Assembly: GCA_030374805.1 (NCBI GenBank)
Contig: JARGSG010000051.1
Span: forward strand, 342,579 to 406,578
Reading direction: 5' to 3'
DNA length: 64,000 nucleotides
Origin: Gracilaria gracilis
Taxonomy: Eukaryota; Rhodophyta; Florideophyceae; Gracilariales; Gracilariaceae
In this document: positions 21,650 to 32,864 of the stretch, one piece after another
How the letters are laid out: every line of letters starts with the position of its first letter
Position numbering within the stretch: the first letter of the stretch is position 1
Notes under the pieces: generated by a model
Seen by the model: only the letters and a program-made list of their open reading frames with translations
Told to the model about the DNA's origin: nothing
Databases searched by the model: none
Made by a program: the position numbers and the translations under genes

Positions 21650-22450
21650 TGATGGAGGTTATAGCTGGGAAGGGAAGGTTGATGCAAAGGGAAGGTGGGG
21701 ATATGCAAAGGAAGTTCGCCCAGCTCTGGCTCGGATTTACTTGGAGGTGCTTCTGTCACAACTTATGTAGCACTACGTCGTCGCACTCCCGCTCACTTCC
21801 ACTCCGAGTAAAACCTAAGCCACCAAGCGGGGACACTCAATACTACCAATCATCATCTAACATAACATGGTAACACTGCCACAATTCATGACAGCTTACA
21901 ACTAACAAGGCACAACAGTGCACAACAGTGCGCAACAAGTTACGTGCCTACTCAACAAGTTACGTGCCTACACATAACGATGACCATGCACAAATTCACA
22001 TTGTGCCAATACACTGTAATCCGTACACCACACCAATATGTGTATGCTCCAGCTCACCAAGTACCACGTAACCACAAATTCACTCAACGCCATAAGTTCC
22101 CACAACATGTTACCACAGTGTTCGTGTAATCCTCATGACTGTACCTGACTCATCACCATAGCGCACCAAGTTGCATCAATGTGTTCAACATGTGCACGTA
22201 CATAGCTGTGCACACTGTCCAGCATACCATCTGTGCTAGCTACACACGTGTATCCCAGAACAACCCAGTAGTGTCATAACACTTGTACACACTACGTTGC
22301 ATGTGCACATTTGCAGTAGCCAATCAGAAGCCAGTTTCACGTTGAGTTTGCACAAACGCGCATATGCGCTTTTCCAGCAGCACCCTCCAAAACAGCCCAT
22401 GCTCCCCTGCACTTTTGCTTTCAGTGACAGCACTCGGTCAACATCCAACA
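21650..22450 (-). repeat. inverted E-type copia LTR
   Basis: 801 bp on the minus strand, starting TGTTGGATGTTGACC at 22450 and ending CTCCATCA, giving TG...CA ends. Its first 75 bp match the LTR start of copia element E at 37239 (shared GGGGAG(C/T)ATGGGCTGTTTTGG). The LTR terminus abuts LINE coding sequence (SVMK) directly. The middle is AT-rich, with a tandem CAACAAGTTACGTGCCTAC near 21940. The matching second LTR is not in the expected place. Confidence 0.75.
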
Positions 22451-23999
22451 ATTTCATCACCGAGTTGATTCGATTCACTGTTTGAGATGCTGTTTCGTCC
22501 TCGACGGTGTGAAGGAATTCGTCCAACAGTTGTCTCTTCTTTGCCCGACAACGACGTTTAATGAATCGGTCAATCTCCTTGTACACATTCCACATTTGAA
22601 TGTTGCCACTTCGTTTCCAGCGTTTGTAATATGTAGATCGCACACGACTCAACTGGTCAAGACTAGAATCCCAGAAGAAGCGATATCGGTCAGGACGCAT
22701 TGATACGGAAGTGATCCAAGGGCTACTGATTGTGTCTACAAGTTGGGTACAAGCATCCTCCAGATCTTCTTTTGAGTTTGCGTGGTCAAAACGTGTAGCC
22801 ACATTAGGCAAATTGGCTTTGTAATACGTCTGAGCGTCTTCGATTTTGTCCACGCATTTGAGTTACGCCCTCGAAATCTTCGGTTTTCTTGGTGAGAATT
22901 GAGTTGTCATCCAGTCAATGTCTGCAACAACCATGTTGTGATCCGAGACTGCATCCCACGATCCACTTGCTGTTGCTACATTTCGAACAGACACTCGCTT
23001 CAAGATGAAGAAATCCACTACACTCGAACCATTTGGGGTGCGAAATGTTGGCGTCAACTCGGATGGAGCCCTCAGCAAAAGGTCCCATTTGCGGATCCAC
23101 GCTCGGAGGCGGCGACCATGCCTGTTTGTTCGTTGATCCCAGTCTTCACGACGGGAATTCCAGTCGCCAGACAGTAATGTCGGACCACGGATCAAAGACT
23201 TCAATCGCTCCAGGAATCCCTTCATGTCCTCATCTGAAGCGCTCGGACTAAGATATACTCCTATCACATTGAGATCTGGGCGAACTCTCAGTGCCAGGAT
23301 TGGGTATACCGCGGTCCCGTACTTGGCCACGACCTTCGTAGAGAAGCATTGATGATGGAAAATCGTGATCCCACCTCTCGCCACTCGACTCCTATACTCT
23401 GCTTCCAGCGCCACACTCACATGTGGCAATGCCAACGACAGCTCATCTGAGGGACGTTGCCATGTTTCCACAACGCACAGAAAGTCTAATCCTAAAACTT
23501 TCCATGCACGGTGGACTTCGGCCCCGCTATGTGCGAGACCTCTCACGTTGAAAGTACCAACCCGGATCACAACCCCTCACCATTTGGGTGACCATCACGT
23601 AGAATTGGACCGGTTTGCGTCGCAGTCGAGGGCACATTAATGCTCACGGAGAACACATTTCGTACCAATCTGTTCGGAAGACGCATTTCGTGGTCATAAG
23701 TGGGAGCACCATCGTGGTCCCAATCTGATGACAGACTCTCATTAGAAGTCTGAAGCGGTTCCAATGGGCTCGTTTGGGCCCCTTCCATAGTGATAACTTT
23801 CGGATCGGCGGTCACTGCTCCTGTACTCGCAGTGATTGCAGTGGTGTGCTGTGCGAAATGTGGGAGTTCGTTAATTACCGTGTTATGAGCTTCATTGTTT
23901 GCTCCAGACATCGAAACGACACTTTGTCGAGTGTCGGTGGACAAGTCCGACGACTGCGATTGAACACTCAACAGATATCCCGCATCGTCGAAATTGAAC
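22451..23999 (-). pseudogene. LINE copy a: ORF1 C-terminal part, APE endonuclease and start of RT region
   Basis: Minus-strand LINE. An ORF1-like frame (23999 to 23567) is polar with no clear domain. ORF2 starts at about 23570 with an APE-type endonuclease: RVGTFNVRGL, the catalytic Glu in VVETW, GDWNSRRED and SDHNMVVAD. A TAA at 22865-22863 interrupts ORF2, and the frame continues with the helical pre-RT region (STYYKRWKRSGNIQMWNVYKEIDRFIKRR, quoted in part only as motif positions about 22650-22560). It ends at 22451, where the inverted E-type LTR begins; no RT domain of this copy remains. The ORF1 N-terminal part continues beyond LINE copy b at 26196-26826. Confidence 0.85.
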
Positions 24000-26195
24000 A
24001 ACAAGAGCGATCTACGTATTACAAACGGTGGAAACGAAGTGGCAACGTTCAAATGTGGAATGTGTACAAGGAGATTGACCGATTCATTAAACGTCGTTGT
24101 CGGGCAAAAAAGAGACAACTGTTGAAAGAATTTCTTGAATCAGCCGAGGACGAAACAGCATCTCAAACAGTGAACCGAATAAACTCGGTGATGAAATTAC
24201 GATCTCAACATAGCGCACGGGCACTGGAACGTAGAAATCCATTAGACCCACAGGACTATGCTGAGTTTATTGCCGAGTACCAACCACCAGAATGTGGGGT
24301 GAAAGCAGTCTTATTTGACGTTCCGGACTCGTTCCGGATTGCATTGGAAGAGTCGATCAAGGATGCAAAGAAGGGAAGATCGATTGGACGTGATAGCGTG
24401 GCGTCGAAAATGCTACAGGTCAGTCCAACTTTTTGCGCGTCCACGCTTCTCAAGCTGTGGCGGGCGTGTGGCAAGTTGGCATATATACCTTTAACGCTGC
24501 GGTAGACACGTATCTCGCCCATATACAAGAAAGACAACATCTCGGTACCATCCAACTACCGACCGATATCTATTCTGTCGCACTTGCGTAAAGCAATTTC
24601 GGCTGCATTAAACTCGATTGTGGTGAACTATATCGAGTTTCATGAGTATCAGTATGGGTTCTCAAAGTACAATGGAACAAAACAGTCGATTCTGGAGGTG
24701 AATAACATCATCACAAACGGCCACTCGCGTGTGGCAGTACTGGATCTAACGAAGGCGTACGACAAAGTCAACCGAAAACTATTGTCGCAAGTGTGCGTAT
24801 CGAGGTTACAACCGAAGCATGCGGCAATGACTACTTTGCTGCTGCAATTAGTCAACGCTTTCATAAATGGAAATTGGAAAGATGAGCAAGTACAAATGAC
24901 TCTTGAAGTCCCCCAAGGTGACCCCTTCAGCTGTACGTTGTTCAACATGTATATTGACTCCATGCTGTATCGAGTGCAGGAGGTACCATATCATGTGTCG
25001 GATCGAGGTGCAAGTGCATTTGCAGACGATGTGATCCTAATGGCGAAGACCGACAGCGGGCTGCAACAACTGCTAGACATATGCAGTAGTTAGGGCAAAG
25101 AAATGCAAATGCCGTGGAACACTGCAAACGGCAAGTCGATGGTACTGCAACTGCCTGCAGACCAAAATCACCCTGCAATATTCACACTTGCTGGTGATAA
25201 GCTGAGCGTGGTACGTAGTGCAGTATATCTGGGGGTGTCTCTAACCACCAGTGGAGTAACAGCCGACAAGCACATGGAACGGGTACAAAATGCCCAACGT
25301 CGATTAGGAAGCCTAGCCGGTGCTGGTCTGCACCGGAATGGATTTGATACGCGCAGCTGTGTGAGATTGTACCGCGCATTCGTGAGGTCGATTTACGAAT
25401 ATGCGTTGCATCTTGTACCGCTCACACCACATTTGGTAATGGCGATAGTAAAGCTTGAAGCAACATTCTTCGAACTGATTCTTGGAAGAATGGCATCTCG
25501 GTTTGGAACATATCGGGTGCCAATGATGCGTGCACTTTGTCGTTTAGAGTCTGCGGCTCTGCGACGAATTGTGCTCGCCTCCAAACGTTTACGGCACTAT
25601 CAATCATGTCGTGAAAAGGCATTGAACCTTGACTTGGAACACAGATCGTGACAGTTGAAGGTGAACCGAGCGTGTCGGCAGCTGTCGCTGTATAATGCAC
25701 ATCCTTCAATTTCGGCACTGCGATCTGAAATTGATAATGTGTGTACAACGGGAATAGGAAGGATACGGGATGTGGAGTGGAAACTTGCCTCGGCAAGACG
25801 CGTTCGCAAAATCCCGTGTGCAGCAAAATGGAAAATACCCACCCGTTCTTCGGTTGCGAAAGGTTTCGCACCGAATGATGGGTATCCGATGGTACTTCAA
25901 TGTGTTCTCAGTGAACCTAGTGGGGGCACGTGATGTACTTGGACACGAGTACTGGAAGTACGGAAGACTGAAAGTACTACTCGGAATGGAAGATTGGTCA
26001 CCTGGAGACAGGCAGGAGGCGACCGAAATACTAGAGGTACTGGAAGAAGCACAGTTGTATATCTGTGCTATAAGTAGTAAGAATGAATGCGTTGGTTCGT
26101 AATTGACCAAGTTAGTTTACATCTTGACAGTGTTACCCTGCTGCTCTTAATGGGACATTGGGAACACTTTAAATAAACTGCAATTGATTGAAAAT
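24000..26195 (+). pseudogene. LINE copy b: 5'-truncated RT and C-terminal region
   Basis: Plus-strand non-LTR retrotransposon, clearly LINE from about 24007 (STYYKRWKRSG) to the 3' end CAATTGATTGAAAA at 26195. The RT has VAVLDLTKAYDKVNRKLL (motif A), VPQGDPFSCTLFNMYID and FADDVILMA (motif C), then a C-terminal domain with DLEHRS and LGHEYWKYGRLKVLLGMEDW. One frame runs from 24007, with in-frame stops at 24503-24505, 25091-25093 and 25649-25651, and a frameshift near 25835. The 14820-15413 and 10695-10756 fragments are 3' pieces of the same family. It sits inside LINE copy a. Confidence 0.9.
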
Positions 26196-26826
26196 GTTGA
26201 GTGTTCGGCTCGTCTTCTGTTGCAATGGGCTGTTCAGAGTCAGTTGAAATGCTCATAGGCTGTGGAGATTCTGTTGCTCCTGCTTCCTCTGGCACAAAGT
26301 GGACATTCGTCCCAGGCCCAATATTGCCGTCTATCGTCCGATCAGTGAGCTGAACCATCGTTGGAACCCTTCTTTCAACGATGGACGCGGTCGACTCTTC
26401 GGCAAAACGTACATAAGTTCTCATTTTCGTATGGGCATCTATCGCCGCTACAGTTCATTGGGATGCCTCTGCGAACCTAATATGTGTACGCAATGGTGCA
26501 AGGCGGTCGATCGGATTGGCAGCTCTGGTATGAGTCCCCTTAGGTACCATCGGACTTGCATTGGAAGAATCTCGGTTGACTTTTCCATGCTGCTTTGCAT
26601 TCAGGTTCACATTCCGGTTCGGTGTAGTTGGCTGCTCATTGTGCATCAATTCCTGGGTTACCTTCACTTGGGACGTATACCAATGCTTGGCCCACGCTGA
26701 CGTTGTGCGAGTTGCTGCAGTCTGCAGGCGATATAGCGCCTGCTCCAGGTTCTTCGGTCGTCGTTCGGCCTTACTCATCATCTTTCGCGATGACATGGCA
26801 TTCGAGGTGGCGGCGAAGTTAGGCAT
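26196..26826 (-). pseudogene. LINE copy a: ORF1 N-terminal part
   Basis: A minus-strand frame from the ATG at 26825 (MPNFAATSNAM...) with a stop after LRTHIRFAEASQ, continuing in frame (KMRTYVRFAEES...) to the edge of LINE b. It is basic then polar, and I recognise no domain. I assign it to LINE copy a because it has the same strand, lies on the far side of the nested LINE b and precedes the endonuclease. It may instead belong to another element. Confidence 0.45.
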
Positions 26827-27911
26827 GTGCGTGTACCTGGCTTTTCTGGGACTAATAACCTGATTGATGCAACCGACAGGGAGCTTCTCAGATCTTATCC
26901 GGGAGTTGTTCACTACCTACTGGACACCTATGCCACTGACGACGTCATTATGGATGCCCATCAGGACGTGATTTCCTTCAGGCTAAGCACCAATGTGACC
27001 GAGTCGGACTTTGCTGACCAACTATGGAAGAAGGCGTACCGTTGAGGAAATGTGTTTTCCGAAGGTCGACTCAAGCATCAATTCATCGCGGGGCTGCTTC
27101 CAGCCATTAGGACACATGTGCAGAATCATCACACAGACCACCAGAAGCTTTTCTTCCGTCAGCTGGTTACGTATGCCGAGGGTTAGGGCAAAACCTATAG
27201 GACTTTTCGCCGGGCTGCCGACACGGATGCCAGAGGCCGAACTTCCCCGTTGCGGAAAAGCTCTAAAGTCCATATGGTCAATTCCTCTGAAAGCGCGTCC
27301 GTTGGCCGCATGCATTCGGAAGAGTGAGATATCCTTGCAGTCTTTTCCTCTTCCGTGCCGTCTGGTGCTCCATCCATACCGACCACCGGGACGAGCTATC
27401 TATCTGGACATATCACGCCAAGGTACACCTTTGTTCAACCTAGGCAGGACGTTTTAACCCGATATGGGGCATACTTTATTTGCCTGTCCACGGCGAGACC
27501 GTGTGACTGCATGAAGTTCATGCTAGAGGACGTTAGCAAGAACCTTTTGGCCAGAAGGGATGAGAACTCTCAAGCGATAGAGTCCGAAGGAATGTACGCT
27601 CGCCCGTACCAAGGAAGTTCGCAGTCTCCAGGCTCTAGTCGATACGCCACCCCCCGTGAGACTATCCGTTCTTCGCAATTCAACGTTATTGACTCGAACG
27701 ACGCGGAACAGATTCCACAGGTACAGGACGACGGAGATCCACTGGCCCGCCATGCAGAAACGGAACAGGAAAACGAATAGAGGAGCGGAACGAGGCCAAC
27801 TGCCCCTCTGGGGATCATAGCCTCAAACCTGTTGGACCCCAGGAGGCAGTTTCCACCAGCTTCTCAAGTCCTTCGAAGTCTAACCAACCAGTGGAGAATT
27901 GAATTAACGAC
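26827..27911 (+). pseudogene. gypsy/chromovirus gag region, broken
   Basis: A capsid-like sequence in pieces: TDRELLRSYPGVVHYLLDTYATDD...VTESDFADQLWKKAYR to about 27043, then another frame (FIAGLLPAIRTHVQNHHTDHQKLFFRQLVTYAEG) to about 27190, then fragments to 27780. Frames change several times. No CCHC knuckle was found. It leads into the protease with only short gaps. Confidence 0.65.
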
Positions 27912-28271
27912 TTGGAAGAGCCGTCATCGGATGACACGGACCCAGTTTGTGTCCTTAGGAAGGAGAACTACAAGTTTCGAATGACTATAGGACTCCGCAC
28001 CTCCCACGCCCAAGTAATTACGAGCGTGCTAGATACCGCTGCTGGCCCGAACCTGGTACATCCAAATGTCCTACCATATGGTTGGGAGGACAAGGTTCAG
28101 AAGAGGAAGACCCCCAGGATCACAGAAGCGTCACGGCGGCCCATGGCCATTAAAGGAATCATGCCATTGTTTATCCAATTGGGCAATCTAACGTCCGTAC
28201 TTGTTTCCATGTTTGTCCCAATTTGGGCGCGGAGTGCATCGTTGGGACTACCTTCATCGACAGTTACGTGA
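27912..28271 (+). pseudogene. gypsy protease region
   Basis: A 119-codon frame with VLDTAAGPNLVHP, a variant of the retroviral-type DTGA active site, followed by a beta-strand rich segment and the IKGIMPLFIQLG strand. The C-terminal part shifts frame at about 28240. Confidence 0.6.
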
Positions 28272-28732
28272 AGGCCATTTATCCAGGTCTTCGGAAAGTC
28301 GCGTTCAATCGCGCACATCCAGTGGCTTCGGTAGGTTCCAAACCGGGACAAGACGCGAATCCATGACGTCCTCCACTGGCTACAAACATCGTGTCAAACA
28401 AGGTCAAACTCACAAAGGCGGTGTTGATACCACCAATGACTTAAACCACCGCTTGGGCACAGTGCGAATCCTCTGGTCTGTTGACGCTTCAGAATCATCC
28501 GAAGACGATTCGGCGTCAACTCACCCTCATGGCTAATGGCGTAATGGACGTTCGTCTGCGTCAGCCATTTATGGCCAATCTCAGTAATTTCCGAGACCAA
28601 CCAGTTCGGCTACCTAAGGGGATAGGGGTTGGCATCGCCCTTCCAGCTTCTCTGGCCATTATGGAAACCATTCTGTACGACTCTACCCCCAACGACGACG
28701 AGGACGTTGAATCATGGTAGGGGGAAGTCCAC

Positions 28733-30275
28733 ATGGGCGAGGAATTCGAATCCTACCGACCTCAGGTTATAGAACTCCTTCGGGAATTCAAATCCATGTG
28801 GTCTCGCAAGTTGGGTGAAATTCGGGCTACCAAGCACCAAATTGACCTCAAGGAAGACTCAAATCTGGTGTATAAACACCCCTATAGGACAGACCTTAAG
28901 AGACGGTTCATCGTCGTCGAAAAAATGGCGAAGATGAGGAAGGCCAATGTGATTGAACCGGCCCCTCCACACCAGTCCGAATGGGCAAGTCCGTTTGTCC
29001 TGGTTGCCAAGAAAGACGGATCTTTACGGTTCTGCATTGACTACAGGAAACTTGATTCCATGACCAAACGGGATTCGAATCCTATTTCCCGTATGGACGA
29101 GTACCTTGACTCCTTAGGAGATGCGACTGCCTTTACAACCCTGGACGCCAATTGGGGTTATTGGCAGAAACCATCGGACAAAGCCGCAAAGCCACTGACG
29201 ACGTTTGCGACCCACGAAGGACTTTTCAGGTTTACCAGAATGCGCTTCGGTCTGATGAACGCGCCGGCGACTTTTCAGAGAGCGATGGACATTATCCTCT
29301 CAAGTTTCATATGGGAATTCGCTGTAGTCTACTTGGATGATGTCATTATCTTCTCGAAGACCACTGAGGAACACTTCAGCCACGTGAGAAAAGTTCTTAG
29401 GATTCTCCAACAGGCCGGAATAACATTGAAACTACCCAAGTGCTTCCTCCTTCAGGCCTGTGTGGACTATCTTGGCCATGTGGTCTTGCCTGGACGGCTT
29501 AAAGTAGCCTCTAGGACCGGAGACGCTATCCGCCAGGCGAAGCTTCCAAGGACCCACACGGAGCTGCATTCCTTCTTAGGACTCTTTAATGTCTACCGCC
29601 GCTTTGTCCAAGGGTTTGCGAAAATCGCTGCTCCGCTGAACGATATGCTGAGAAAAGGGACACCATCGGAGTTTGATTGCCTTACGGTGGAGCAATACGA
29701 AGCCTACCAGACCCTTAAGGATAAGCTTCTTAATCCTCCTATCTTGGCCCTACCCAAACCGGACAAGCCGTACCTTCTTCATAGAGATGCGTCCAAGGGC
29801 CACATTGGATGTGTGCTTCTCCAGGAACGAGAAATCTCCCAAGGACTACCGACCAATTGGATATTAGAGTCGCTCACTGACGAACCCAGAGCGGAACTAC
29901 AGCACGTCGGAGAAGGAGTGCTTAGCAATCGTCTGGTCTGTACTAACACTACGGCCATACTTGGAACGAGTCCGTTTTACTATTAGAACAGACCATCATT
30001 CCTTGAGGGGGCTCATGAACATGATAGACGCTTCCAGTAGGCTCGCCCAATGAAGATTACGCCTTTCTGAGGTCTATTTCGACGTCGCATATAGGCCGGG
30101 TATCAAGCATCAAGCCGTCGATGCCCTCTCCAGGATCCTGACAGACGGAACGGACCATTCTCTCTTAGACGACGAGCTACCCACTCCGGACCTCACGGAA
30201 TACGAGTCAGAGAAAGAGGATGAGTACCTATTAGGGCAGGTTAATTGCGACGACCCAGAATTAGATGCGATCACG
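28733..30275 (+). pseudogene. gypsy reverse transcriptase and RNase H
   Basis: Ty3/gypsy RT: ASPFVLVAKKDGSLRFCIDYRKLD, FTTLDANWGYWQ (motif A Asp present), FGLMNAPATFQRAMD and VVYLDDVIIFSK (motif C). It then has the gypsy connection GHVV and SFLGLFNVYRRFVQGFAKIAAPLND. RNase H begins LLHRDASKGHIGCVLLQ. The frame breaks after 29900. A typical tail (GIKHQAVDALSRI) is readable in another frame at about 30100. The RT catalytic residues are intact, but the polyprotein is not. Confidence 0.9.
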
Positions 30276-31713
30276 GTGTATCTTGTGAACTGGCCTATGA
30301 AAGAAGTTCATGAAGCGCAGACCCTCAAGATCAATGCGGTTCAGCCGGAGGAAAAGGAGCTTCTCCCCATCACCCTCCATGAGCTCCTACAGGCCCAAAA
30401 AGACGATGTCGACTGCAATGAGCAGGCTGACCTCGTTGGAACCGGTGGCTGCCTATTTGAATATGACCGATTTGGATTGCTTTGTCGTAAAGCACCTCTG
30501 GACGGAGCCATCCAAAAAGTCATTCCAAAGTCCCTCAAGGCACGAGTGCTTTACTTGGCTCATTATCCCCGGCTGTCTGGTCACGCTGGAGGGACGAAGA
30601 TGTATCAGTCCTACGGAAGCATTTCTATTGGCCGTTTATGGCAAATGACCTATGGTTTACTTCAAGGACATGCATTTCATGTGTGAAGGCGCGTGGCTTA
30701 CGTGCCACGCATCCGACCAAACTGAAGTTGTTTCCAGCCTCAGGACCATTGGAATTCATTGTGACTGATATTCTTGGGCCTTTGCCGCCTACGACCCGCG
30801 GGAACCGCTTCATATTGGTGATTACCAATAGTTTCACCAAGCTTACACGAGCTATTTATCTGAGGTCCACCACGGCGACGGAAGTTGCTATGGCCTTCCT
30901 GAACCACTGGGTACATCCATATGGTGTGCCGCTTTATCTCCTTTCCAACAATGGACCACAGTTCGTATGCAAGTTATTTGCACACGTCTGTGCATCCCTA
31001 GGCATTAAGCATGTCACCACGACGGCTTATTAACCGCAGACCAATGGACAGGCCGAGGGTTTCAATCGGACCATCTTGGAAAGGCTGATGCACTACACAG
31101 CCGAGCACCAGGCTGACTGGGATGACTACGTTGGACCACTAGTGTATACTTACAACACGCAAGTCTATAGGTCTACTGCAACACGCCTTTTGACCTGACG
31201 CTAACGTGACAGCCACCGCACTTTGCAATAGACCTAAAAGACTCATGGATTCCTCTGGACTACACCGCTGAGATGACTTCTGCCGAGGCCAAACGGTACT
31301 CCGGAAAGCAAATTGATGACATTATCCGTACTGCCCGTACCACTCTAACGCGTTCCCAACGCAGATACAAGGCAAATTTCGACAAAGCCGTTCGGTTCAA
31401 ACCGTCCTTCAAGGCCGGCGAGATGGTATATCTGGATCGTGCCCCAACGGATAAACCAAAAGACGATATCGAGGTAATCACGCGCAAGCTCTTACCTCGT
31501 TCTACTGGACCCTACAAAGTACTGTCTTCTACGTCTCACACAGTCACCATTGAGATCGATGGCCTACAGGATACAGCCTCCATTGACCGGGTCTCGAAAG
31601 TTTCGCTGAAGCCCTCTGGACATCCGTCAGGTAATGATTTACATCCGTTGGACAGGATACTCCGGCTGAACCCCAAACTGCCATGCCTCAGGCATCAAAG
31701 ATGTCGGAGTTGA
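30276..31713 (+). pseudogene. gypsy integrase
   Basis: The zinc-binding part includes LAHYPRLSGHAGGTKMYQS and CISCVKARG. The core domain has FIVTDILGPLPPT (first Asp), YLLSNNGPQFV (normally SDNGPQF, so the second Asp reads Asn) and TNGQAEGFNRTILERL (Glu). A TAA follows TTAY at 31031-31033, more stops lie near 31200, and the frame recovers at 31273 with the GPY/F-type region (GEMVYLDR...LLPRSTGPYKVL). Confidence 0.85.
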
Positions 31714-31759
31714 TCCTACGGTCTCTCGGAAGCGTCCTGGAGCTCCCCTTTCGAAGGCG

Positions 31760-32281
31760 GTGACTGCAGATCCAGTGGTCCCTGCCCCTGTGCAAAGCGA
31801 CGCGAGCGCTATGCCGTCTCATTTAGATAATGACGGCTACGCCCCTTTGGACCAGATGGTGCTGCCAGAGGATATGGACCATCGTCTCAGTGAAACAGGG
31901 CGTCGCTCTCAGATTGCCAACCATGGATTTGCTCTAATGGATGAAATGGAACTGACAGAGGACGACCGTCCTGCTGCTCCAAAGGAAAGTGCAATTGACC
32001 ATGTGGTCCACGCTGGACTCGATGAGAACGATCACGTCCTGTACTGGGTTCGCTGGTATGGGTATGCTCCAAAAGACGACACCTGGGAACCTCGTTCTGG
32101 CGCCGCATGCGTCGCACGCAGCGCGCCATTAAGGAGGGTGCATACATCGAGCAGAGAGTTTAATCTTGCTCAGGACCTTATGCTCTCCATTGAACCTGAT
32201 CGCCATCGAGGTGGCACTTGCGACATCACGCACTGGCATCTCATGGGCCACGGCGCACGCACATATCTTTCTCTGGACTAG
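31760..32281 (+). pseudogene. gypsy C-terminal chromodomain
   Basis: A 173-codon frame containing a chromodomain core, IDHVVHAGLDENDHVLYWVRWYGYAPKDDTWEP in outline (about residues 78-112), with the aromatic residues and DTWEP end typical of chromoviruses. In that group the chromodomain targets integration to particular chromatin. It places this element in the Ty3/gypsy chromovirus lineage. Confidence 0.8.
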
Positions 32282-32864
32282 CAATTGCTCAAGATAACTG
32301 TAGTGCTAACTATAAGCCCTCCGGGACGAGAAACAATGGGCTTACAGCGCGCGGGACGCTTGCAACCGCGCGCGTGTTGATCAAATAATCCCTCCGCCAA
32401 AATGGAAGTTTTTTGAAACGCTTGTGCACGGTTCCAAATTGGCCAAAACAAAGAATGGCCGATATCTCGGCTTCTAGGCCGCACAGAGACAAACAGACAC
32501 CGGATTCTGACTCTCCTCCGATCGCCCATTTTAGCGTTGTTTGGAGCAGCCGGCGTGCGCGCCAAACGCTGTCACTCCAAAAAATTGGGAACTACCGATG
32601 GTCAATTCTGCTGGTTGATTTTTTGAGTGCCAAATGGCCAGCCCACGAGAACACACATGCCAGAGATTCCACTTGTGCATGTTGCCACGTTCTAAGGCAA
32701 CGGCCATCATGGCACGCAAGCAACAAGGCCCAGCAGAGGAACAATGTCATTGGACGATGTAAGTCGATTCGAAAGCGAACCGTCGCCGCGCCGTTTTGGG
32801 GCAAGCTATATATCAAATGACCTGAAGGCCAGTCAAGCTGACCACAGTATAACTTTAACAGGTA
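32282..32864. other. no gene recognised (gypsy 3' region)
   Basis: About 580 bp with no supported frame, between the chromodomain end and the antisense frame. A TATA-like CTATATATCA occurs at about 32807-32816. Confidence 0.4.

Noticed and set aside
22451..26195. Twin-priming (5' inversion) of a single LINE insertion
   Set aside because: The pre-RT region is present in both orientations and the two copies differ at several residues (for example NIQ/NVQ and DEFLHTVEDE/KEFLESAEDE). They are two separate copies.
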